From: Rhodanobacter sp. FW104-R8
GTDB taxonomy: Bacteria > Pseudomonadota > Gammaproteobacteria > Xanthomonadales > Rhodanobacteraceae
DNA: 64,000 nt
Assembly: GCF_001617365.1 (NCBI RefSeq)
Contig: NZ_LVJR01000020.1
Coordinates: 1-64,000, forward strand
Reading direction: 5' to 3'
Part shown: positions 44,792 through 51,546 of the stretch, piece by piece
Layout: each line of letters opens with the position of its first letter
How positions within the stretch are numbered: position 1 is the stretch's first letter
Translations under genes and position numbers: made by a program
The notes under the pieces: model-generated
Database searches by the model: none
Seen by the model: the letters and a program-made list of their open reading frames with translations, nothing else
What the model was told of the DNA's origin: nothing

Positions 44792-44868
44792 GAGCGCACC
44801 CTGTGCGCGATGGCTCTTCGTCGCGTGCACGTGGCGGAAAGCATCGCGCACAGGGTGCGCTCCTACGG
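44786..44868. repeat. Second GTAG-type REP palindrome pair
   Basis: A perfect 27-base inverted repeat (44786-44812 and 44842-44868) begins CCGTAGGAGC and ends in GCGATG. It shares the head and tail with the element at 33283 but has a different internal stem (GCGCAC/GTGCGC). The left arm overlaps the stop codon of the hydrolase gene. It sits between two convergent genes. Confidence 0.85.
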
Positions 44869-44883
44869 AAATTACCCGCGACG

Positions 44884-46611
44884 TCAGGGTTGCTTCAGCC
44901 CCAGCACGTCGAGGCCCTGCTCGAAGCGGATGTCGACCGGGATGTGCGCCTGGTCGAGCCGCTTCAGGTCGCCGGCCAGTTCGGCGTCGACGGCACCCAT
45001 CTGGTCGGTGAGCTGCTTCGCGGCCTCGTAGTCGCCGTCGCCCTGGATGGTCAGCAGCTTCGCCGACAGCGCGTTCATCGCCGCGGTCATCTTGTCGAAG
45101 TCGACGCGGTAGCGGCCGGTCTTTTCGTCGCGGCTGAACGCGCCCTGCTGCTTGAAGAAATTGAAGCGCACCATGTTCGCCTTGGCGTGCGCGTCGCTGG
45201 CGCCGAAGCGCACCGAGCGCAGGATGCCGGCGAGGAAGGTGACGTAGTTGTCCATCAGCTTCGACTTGTCCAGCTCGCCCTTGCCGGCCAGCTTGCTGAC
45301 CATGTACAGGCCGAGGATGTCGGCCTTGCCTTCCTCGAAGCTGGAGGCCTGGTCCTTCAGCGCCTTGCGCACGGTGCCCTTGCCGTCCAGCCCGCTCTTG
45401 CCAAGCACGTTCTTGATGCCCAGCCCGTGCGCCACCTCGTGGAACATGGTGTTCTGGAAGAACGCGTCGAAGCTGAGGTTCTTCTGCTGGTCGTCGGCGA
45501 TCAGCGCCTTCGCGATCGGCAGCATGATCCGGTCGAACTTCGCCTGCATCACGTTCTCCAGCTGCAGCCGGCGCGCACCCTTCTTCAACTGCACCTGCTC
45601 GTCGTTGGGCAGGTTGATCGCGATGGTCTTGGCGCCGGAGTTGGCGTCGCCGCCGTAGTAGATCGCGAAGTAGGCGTTGAGGTCGGCGTCGGAGCCGGGC
45701 TTCTCCGCCTTGTACTTGTCGGCCACCGGCAGCTCGCGCTGCAGTTCGGGCAGGTACCCGGCGAAGCGGGCCAGCTTCGCGCTCCAGGCCTGGTCCTTGA
45801 TCAGCACGTAGGATTCGTAGCTGGCCTTGTAGCCGTACAGCTGGTCCTCGTAGGTCTCGATCGGGCCGATCACGATGTCGACCGGGTTGTGCTTCATATC
45901 CATCCAGGCAAAGTCGCTGGCCTGGTAGTCGTCGCTCAAGAGCGCGTCGGCACGCAGCGTGAGGTACTTGCGAAAGCCGGGGTCGCGCGCCAGCTTCGCG
46001 GCTTGGCGCAGCAGGCCGGCGGTCTTCTCCAGCTCGGCCTTGTACGCCTCGTGGTAGGGCACGGTGATCAGCTGGCCCTGGGCGTCGCGGCGCAGCAGGG
46101 TGTACAGCGAGGTCTTGTCCTTCAGCGAGGACTTTTCGAACTCGGCCTTGCCCATGTCGGCCGGATAGAACTGCGCGCCCGGCGGACGCGCGCCGACGCC
46201 GTCGACGAACGGCTGGTCGTTGTCCAGCCGGTCCCACGGGCCGTAGTTGATCTCGGCGAATTCGCGCGTGGCCGGGTCGGCGATCTTCTGCAGCAGCGCG
46301 TTCTTGTCGCCCCATGCCTGCTGCCAGTAGATCGCGTTCATGCTGTCGGCCGCCTCGACCAGCAACGCGATCATCTTCTTCTGCCTGGCGTCGAACTTCG
46401 ACAGGTCGGCGCCGAGCTTCACCGTGGCGTAGTCGGCCAGATGCCGCTGCACCGCGGTGCCGGTCCCGTCGCCGGTGGGTGCCAGGGCGGGCGCGCTGGC
46501 GGTCGGCGCCGGCGCCAGCTCTTCCTTCGACACCGGAGCCGGCGTGTCCTGGCGGGAGGAGCAGGCGGCCAGCGCCAGCAGCAGGCATACGGGCAACAGG
46601 CGTCGGACCAT
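44884..46611 (-). CDS. Lipoprotein metallopeptidase of the dipeptidyl-peptidase III type
   Basis: This 575-residue protein has a lipoprotein signal (lipobox LAAC, Met-Val-Arg-Arg start) and a peptidase_M49-like body. The zinc motif is FHEVAHGLG (HExxH, not the HExxxH of classical DPP III), followed by the downstream Glu motif EEGKADILGL. Such enzymes remove dipeptides from short oligopeptides. The lipobox predicts an envelope-anchored protease. The ATG at 46611 is chosen over one 48 bases upstream because it gives a proper signal. The GTAG palindrome follows its stop. Confidence 0.85.
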   Translation of the reverse strand: MVRRLLPVCLLLALAACSSRQDTPAPVSKEELAPAPTASAPALAPTGDGTGTAVQRHLADYATVKLGADLSKFDARQKKMIALLVEAADSMNAIYWQQAWGDKNALLQKIADPATREFAEINYGPWDRLDNDQPFVDGVGARPPGAQFYPADMGKAEFEKSSLKDKTSLYTLLRRDAQGQLITVPYHEAYKAELEKTAGLLRQAAKLARDPGFRKYLTLRADALLSDDYQASDFAWMDMKHNPVDIVIGPIETYEDQLYGYKASYESYVLIKDQAWSAKLARFAGYLPELQRELPVADKYKAEKPGSDADLNAYFAIYYGGDANSGAKTIAINLPNDEQVQLKKGARRLQLENVMQAKFDRIMLPIAKALIADDQQKNLSFDAFFQNTMFHEVAHGLGIKNVLGKSGLDGKGTVRKALKDQASSFEEGKADILGLYMVSKLAGKGELDKSKLMDNYVTFLAGILRSVRFGASDAHAKANMVRFNFFKQQGAFSRDEKTGRYRVDFDKMTAAMNALSAKLLTIQGDGDYEAAKQLTDQMGAVDAELAGDLKRLDQAHIPVDIRFEQGLDVLGLKQP

Positions 46612-46758
46612 GGCGATTCCTTGGCGGGGGATGGCCCATGGTATCGCGCTCTCCGCCATGTCGGCGTCCGCGCGTTGCGTGCCGCATCGCGGCGCCTGAC
46701 GAGCTGCACGTGCCGCATCGCCGGCGTTCGGCTATCGTGCGCCTCTCCCAGCCACGCC

Positions 46759-48117
46759 ATGTCCATGGACCAGCCGTCGACTCCCGCCGAACCGCGCCAC
46801 CGTGCCGTACTGGCCTTCATCTACGTCACGGTGCTGCTGGACATGCTGGCGTTCGGCATCATCATCCCGGTGTTGCCGCACCTGATCGAGCAGCTGGCCG
46901 GCGGCGGCATCGCGAAGGCGGCGTGGTGGGTGGGCATCTTCAGCACCGTGTTCGCGATCGTGCAGTTCGTGTTCTCGCCGGTGCAGGGCGCGCTGTCGGA
47001 CCGCTACGGACGACGCCCGGTGATCCTGGTTTCCAACCTGGGCCTGGCGGTGGATTTCGTGGTGCTGGCGCTGGCGCCCACGCTGTGGCTGCTGTTCCTG
47101 GCACGCATCCTGCTCGGGATGACCGCCGCCAGCTTCAGCACCGCCAATGCCTATATCGCCGACATCACGCCGAAGGAAAAGCGCGCCGCCGCGTTCGGCA
47201 TCCTCGGCAGCGCGTTCGGGCTGGGCTTCATCATCGGGCCCGGCCTGGGCGGGTTCCTTGGCGGCATCGCGCTGCGCCTGCCGTTCTGGGTGGCGGCGGG
47301 GCTGGCGCTGTGCAACTTCCTGTACGGCTGCTTCATCCTGCCCGAGTCGCTGCCGAAGGAGCGCCGCACCCACCGGCTCGAACTGCACAGCGCGCATCCG
47401 TTCGGCTCGCTGAAGCTGCTGCGCCGCTACCCGCAGGTACTCGGCCTGGCGGTGGTGCTGTTCCTGGTTTACCTGGCGCACTACGTGCTGCAGACGGTGT
47501 TCGTGTTGTACGCGGACTACCGCTACCACTGGGGCCCGCAGGCGGTCGGCTACGTGCTGATGCTGGTCGGCGCCTGCGACGGCGCGGTGCAGGCGCTGCT
47601 CACCGGCAGGCTGGCGCCGCGCTTCGGCGAACGCCGCGTGCTGCTGGCCGGCATGCTGTTCGGTGTGGGTGCGTTCCTGGTGATGGGTGTCGCCGATACC
47701 GGCTGGGTGTTCCTGCTCGGCGTGCCGCTGCTGGCGCTGTGGGGGCTGGCGATGCCGCCGATCCAGTCGATCATGACCCAGCAGGTCGACCCTTCCGAGC
47801 AGGGCCGGCTGCAGGGCGCGATCAGCAGCCTCGGCAGTTTCGCCGGCATCTTCGGGCCCTATCTGTTCGCCCAGGTCTTCGCGCTGTCGATCGCCCCGGC
47901 TTTGCCCGTGCACCTGCCCGGTGTAGCCTTCGTGCTTTCCGCCGCCCTGATGCTGGCCGGCATGCTGATCGCTGCCCGGGTGACGCGAAGCCTGCCGATT
48001 GCCGCCGCTCCGCGGCCGGCCGAGCCGGTTCCCGCCGTGTTCCCCGGTGACCTGCCCCCGCTCGCCACCGCCCATCCCTCCGAACCCCCTCACCCACCAC
48101 AGGAAGATCACCCATGA
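46759..48117 (+). CDS. MFS drug-efflux-type transporter (Tet-like)
   Basis: This 452-residue, 12-helix MFS protein has the Tet/DHA1 features FGIIIPVLPHLIE in helix 1, SDRYGRRPVI in loop 2-3, and GMTAASFSTANAYIADITPKEKRA in helices 4-5. Those are the hallmark motifs of tetracycline-resistance-like exporters, so proton-driven drug or metabolite export is the likely role, without proof of the substrate. The start could be the ATG at 46759 or at 46765. It ends overlapping the DUF1993 gene. Confidence 0.9.
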   Translation: MSMDQPSTPAEPRHRAVLAFIYVTVLLDMLAFGIIIPVLPHLIEQLAGGGIAKAAWWVGIFSTVFAIVQFVFSPVQGALSDRYGRRPVILVSNLGLAVDFVVLALAPTLWLLFLARILLGMTAASFSTANAYIADITPKEKRAAAFGILGSAFGLGFIIGPGLGGFLGGIALRLPFWVAAGLALCNFLYGCFILPESLPKERRTHRLELHSAHPFGSLKLLRRYPQVLGLAVVLFLVYLAHYVLQTVFVLYADYRYHWGPQAVGYVLMLVGACDGAVQALLTGRLAPRFGERRVLLAGMLFGVGAFLVMGVADTGWVFLLGVPLLALWGLAMPPIQSIMTQQVDPSEQGRLQGAISSLGSFAGIFGPYLFAQVFALSIAPALPVHLPGVAFVLSAALMLAGMLIAARVTRSLPIAAAPRPAEPVPAVFPGDLPPLATAHPSEPPHPPQEDHP

Positions 48118-48620
48118 CCATCTCGATGTACCAGGTCGCCGTTCCCGTCTTCGTCCGCGCACTGGGCAACCTCGCCCACGTGCTGAAGAAGGGCGAGCAG
48201 CACGCGAAGTCGAAGAACGTCAGCGACGAAGTGCTGCTGCAGACCCGGCTGATCCCCGACATGCTGCCGCTGATCAAGCAGATCCAGATCGCCTGCGACA
48301 TGGCCACCCGCGGCACCGCCCGCCTGGCCGGCGTGGAGCCCAAGAGCTTCGAGGACAACGAGACCACGCTGGAGCAGGCCCACAGCCGCATCGAGCGCTC
48401 GATCGCGTACATCGAGAGCTTCAAGCCGGAGCAGATCGACGGCAGCGAGACCCGCGCGATCCACCTGAAGATGCGCAACGGCGAGATGAACTTCGAAGGC
48501 CAGGCCTACCTGCTGCATTTCACCCTGCCGAACCTGTTCTTCCACTGCACCACCGCCTACGACATCCTGCGCCAGGCCGGCACCGACATCGGCAAGACCG
48601 ACTTCATCGGCAACACCTGA
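48114..48620 (+). CDS. DUF1993 family protein
   Basis: This 168-residue cytoplasmic protein is almost all helix, as expected for DUF1993, a DinB-like four-helix bundle. Blocks are FVRALGNLAHVLKKGEQHA, RLIPDMLPLIKQIQIACD and FHCTTAYDILRQAG. DinB relatives often bind a metal through three histidines, but here no clear triad is seen. The ATG overlaps the stop of the Tet-like transporter (ATGA) and has an AGGA site, so the two are coupled. Confidence 0.87.
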   Translation: MTISMYQVAVPVFVRALGNLAHVLKKGEQHAKSKNVSDEVLLQTRLIPDMLPLIKQIQIACDMATRGTARLAGVEPKSFEDNETTLEQAHSRIERSIAYIESFKPEQIDGSETRAIHLKMRNGEMNFEGQAYLLHFTLPNLFFHCTTAYDILRQAGTDIGKTDFIGNT

Positions 48621-48772
48621 ACAGGCGGCATGGCGGCGGCCCACGGCAGGGTCGCCGCAGCCAAATGCAAAAAATGTGATGTACTCCGCATTTTGCCACC
48701 GGCTGATGGCTCGACTTCTGCTTGAAGGGAAAGGACACCTCCACCGTCCCTCCCTTTATTCGAGCAAGCGTC

Positions 48773-48994
48773 ATGGAACAGATCAAATGCATCATCGTCG
48801 GCGGCCCGCAGCATGGCCTGGTGCTCCGCCATCCGTGGGACCGGCGCCGCCCGGTCCCGTTGTGCGTGACCGCCGCCGATGGCGAGCCGTGCGTCGTCGC
48901 CGCCCGCCGGCATGACCGAAGCATGCGTCCGCACTACCTGCTGCTGCACCCCCGCGCCACGGGCGAACAAATCCTGACCATGCTGGCGGCATGA
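48773..48994 (+). CDS. Small conserved-looking hypothetical protein
   Basis: This 73-residue reading frame has a mixed, codon-biased composition (MEQIKCIIVGGPQHG start, then an Arg/Pro/His-rich centre and a short hydrophobic tail). It has no transmembrane or signal segment. The upstream 150 bases have an AT-rich stretch with an AAATGC...GCATTT repeat (48663-48693) that could be promoter-related. The ribosome-binding site is poor. It may be real; I cannot assign a function. Confidence 0.4.
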   Translation: MEQIKCIIVGGPQHGLVLRHPWDRRRPVPLCVTAADGEPCVVAARRHDRSMRPHYLLLHPRATGEQILTMLAA

Positions 48995-48996
48995 AC

Positions 48997-49011
48997 TGAC
49001 CCGCCGGGTCA
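48997..49011. promoter_or_regulatory. Tight perfect palindrome TGACCCG-C-CGGGTCA
   Basis: A 7-base perfect inverted repeat with a single central base begins two bases after the stop of the small gene. The one-base centre makes a hairpin unlikely, so a dimeric-regulator operator for the flavoprotein gene at 49148 is more plausible. No regulator identified. Confidence 0.3.
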
Positions 49012-49147
49012 CTTCGGGGCCGCGCCGCACGCGCTGGCGGCCGCCCGGGGACCGGACACGAGGCCGCAGGCCCTGCTGCGCTTGTCGAGTGCGCGCCATC
49101 GCATCGACAATAGCCGATCGGGCCAACGCCCATCTTTCCGGGCCCCC

Positions 49148-50812
49148 ATGCTGCGACTGACCGACCTCAAGCTGCCGCTCGATCACGGCGAGGCCGCGCT
49201 CACCGCCGCGATCCTCAAGCGGCTGGACATCGACGCCGCCGCGCTCACCGGCTACAGCGTCGCCCGGCGCGGCTACGACGCCCGCAAGCGCGGCGCGATC
49301 ATGCTGATCTACGCGCTGGACATCGACACCCCGCGCGAGGCCGAGCTGCTGCAGCGCTACGCCGACGACCCGCATGTGCAACCCACGCCGGACACGAACT
49401 ACCGCTTCGTGGCCCAGGCGCCGCCTCGACTGGAGCACCGCCCGCTGGTGATCGGCTTCGGCCCCTGCGGGCTGTTCGCCGGATTGGTCCTGGCGCAGAT
49501 GGGCTTCCGTCCGATCATCCTCGACCGCGGCAAGGAAGTGCGCGAGCGCACGAAAGATACCTGGGACCTGTGGCGCAAGCGCCAGCTGCACCCGGAGTCG
49601 AACGTGCAATTCGGCGAGGGCGGCGCCGGCACGTTCTCCGACGGCAAGCTGCACAGCCAGATCCGCGACCCGCAGCACCACGGCCGCAAGGTGCTGACCG
49701 AATTCGTCAAGGCCGGCGCGCCGGAGGAAATCCTCTACGTCAGCAAACCGCACATCGGCACGTTCCGGCTGGTCTCGATGGTGGAGAACATGCGCGCCAC
49801 GATCGAAGCGCTGGGCGGCGAGATCCGCTTCAGCCAGCGCGTGGACGACCTGCTGATCGACACCGACGCCGCCGGCGAACGCCACATCCGCGGCGTCGCC
49901 CTGGCCAGCGGCGAGCAGTTGCGCGCCGACCACGTGGTGCTCGCGCTCGGCCACAGCGCGCGCGACACCTTCGCCATGCTGCACGCGCGCGGCGTCTGCC
50001 TGGAGGCCAAGCCGTTCTCGATCGGCTTCCGCATCGAGCACCCGCAGTCGGTGATCGACGGCTCGCGCTTCGGCCCGCAGGCCGGCCACCCGATCCTCGG
50101 CGCCGCCGACTACAAGCTGGTGCATCACGGCAGAGGGGGGCGCTCGGTGTACAGCTTCTGCATGTGTCCCGGCGGCACGGTGGTGGCCGCCACCAGCGAA
50201 CCCGGCGGGGTGGTCACCAACGGCATGAGCCAGTATTCGCGCAACGAGCGCAACGCGAACGCGGCCGTGGTGGTCGGCATCGACCCATCCGATTTCGCGC
50301 CCTACGACTCCACATCTGATGAAAGCGACGGCGGCCCGCTCGCCGGCATCGCCCTGCAGCGCGCACTCGAAAGCCACGCCTATATGCTGGGCGGCGAAAA
50401 CTACAGCGCCCCGGCGCAACTGGTCGGCGACTTCCTTGCCGGCCGCGCCTCGCGCGAATTCGGCGACGTGCAACCCTCGTACAAGCCCGGCGTCACCCTG
50501 GGCAGCCTCGACAGCGCGCTGCCCGGCTACGCGATCGCCGCGATCCGCGAGGCGTTGCCCGCGTTCGAACGGCAGCTTCGTGGTTACGCGATGCACGACG
50601 CCATCCTAACCGGCGTCGAGACGCGCACCTCCTCGCCGGTGCGGATCAGGCGCGACGACAGCCTGCAAAGCCTCAACACCCGCGGCCTCTACCCCGCCGG
50701 CGAAGGCGCCGGCTACGCCGGCGGCATCCTGTCCGCCGCGGTGGACGGCATCAAGGTGGCCGAGGCGGTGGCGCTGAACATCGCCGGCAGCCAGGTTTCG
50801 TCCTGCGCTTGA
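49148..50812 (+). CDS. FAD-dependent oxidoreductase of the COG2509 type
   Basis: This 554-residue flavoprotein begins with a short ferredoxin-like region (about 1-85). The FAD-binding motif VIGFGPCGLFAGLVLAQMG follows (about 98-116), and conserved GEGGAGTFSDGKLHS and FCMCPGGTVVAATSEPGG blocks are present. The C-terminal EGAGYAGGILSAAVDG completes the dinucleotide domain. This is the COG2509 'uncharacterised FAD-dependent dehydrogenase' family, whose substrate is not established. It precedes the FrnE-like gene by 74 bases. Confidence 0.88.
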   Translation: MLRLTDLKLPLDHGEAALTAAILKRLDIDAAALTGYSVARRGYDARKRGAIMLIYALDIDTPREAELLQRYADDPHVQPTPDTNYRFVAQAPPRLEHRPLVIGFGPCGLFAGLVLAQMGFRPIILDRGKEVRERTKDTWDLWRKRQLHPESNVQFGEGGAGTFSDGKLHSQIRDPQHHGRKVLTEFVKAGAPEEILYVSKPHIGTFRLVSMVENMRATIEALGGEIRFSQRVDDLLIDTDAAGERHIRGVALASGEQLRADHVVLALGHSARDTFAMLHARGVCLEAKPFSIGFRIEHPQSVIDGSRFGPQAGHPILGAADYKLVHHGRGGRSVYSFCMCPGGTVVAATSEPGGVVTNGMSQYSRNERNANAAVVVGIDPSDFAPYDSTSDESDGGPLAGIALQRALESHAYMLGGENYSAPAQLVGDFLAGRASREFGDVQPSYKPGVTLGSLDSALPGYAIAAIREALPAFERQLRGYAMHDAILTGVETRTSSPVRIRRDDSLQSLNTRGLYPAGEGAGYAGGILSAAVDGIKVAEAVALNIAGSQVSSCA

Positions 50813-50886
50813 TTGCGCCCGTGGCGGCCGCATCTTGATCGGGTCCGCGGCACCCGCGCTGCCCGCCTCACGATGAAGGTATCCCG

Positions 50887-51540
50887 ATGTCCACGCCCGC
50901 TCCTCTCCGCATCGACTTCGTTTCCGACGTTTCCTGCCCGTGGTGCGCGATCGGGCTGGCTTCGCTGCAGCAGGCGCTGGCGAAGCTGGAGGGCGAGGTC
51001 AGCGCGGAGATCCACTTCCAGCCGTTCGAGCTGAATCCGCAGATGGCGGCGGAGGGCGAGGACGCCGTCGAGCACCTGGTGCGCAAGTACGGCAGTTCGG
51101 CCGGGCAGATCGCGGCGAACCAGGAGGCGATCCGCGAACGCGGCGCGGCGCTGGGCTTCACCTTCGACATGGATCGGCGCGGCCGCGTCTACAACACGTT
51201 CGACGCGCACCGGCTGCTGCACTGGGCCGAGTTGGAAGGCCGCCAGCTCGCGCTGAAGCAGGCACTGCTGCGCGCGTACTTCACCGACGGCGAGGATGTC
51301 GGCGCGCACGACACGCTGGCGCGGCTGGCCGGCGAGGTCGGCCTGGACATCGAACGCGCGCGGCAGATCCTGGCCAGCGGCGAGTTCGCCGACGAGGTGC
51401 GCGCGCAGGAGGAGTTCTTCACGTCGCGCGGCATCCATTCGGTACCGGCCACCATCGTCAACAGCCGGCACCTGATTTCCGGCGGGCAGCCGCCGGAGGC
51501 GTTCGAGCGGGCGCTGCGGCAGATCGCCGCCGCGGCGTAA
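50887..51540 (+). CDS. DsbA-family oxidoreductase, FrnE-like
   Basis: This 217-residue thioredoxin-fold protein has the active motif CPWC (Cys17-Cys20). The inserted helical domain, the FNTFDAHRLLHWAE-like block and the cis-Pro region SVPATIVN are typical of FrnE/2-hydroxychromene-2-carboxylate-isomerase-like DsbA proteins. It lacks a signal peptide, so it works in the cytoplasm, probably as a disulfide oxidoreductase in oxidative stress. It converges with the GGDEF-EAL gene. Confidence 0.9.
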   Translation: MSTPAPLRIDFVSDVSCPWCAIGLASLQQALAKLEGEVSAEIHFQPFELNPQMAAEGEDAVEHLVRKYGSSAGQIAANQEAIRERGAALGFTFDMDRRGRVYNTFDAHRLLHWAELEGRQLALKQALLRAYFTDGEDVGAHDTLARLAGEVGLDIERARQILASGEFADEVRAQEEFFTSRGIHSVPATIVNSRHLISGGQPPEAFERALRQIAAAA

Positions 51541-51546
51541 CCCGGC

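Noticed and set aside
48663-48693. AAATGC...GCATTT inverted repeat as a defined operator
   Set aside because: Arms are short and the centre is 19 bases; kept only as a remark in the neighbouring gene.
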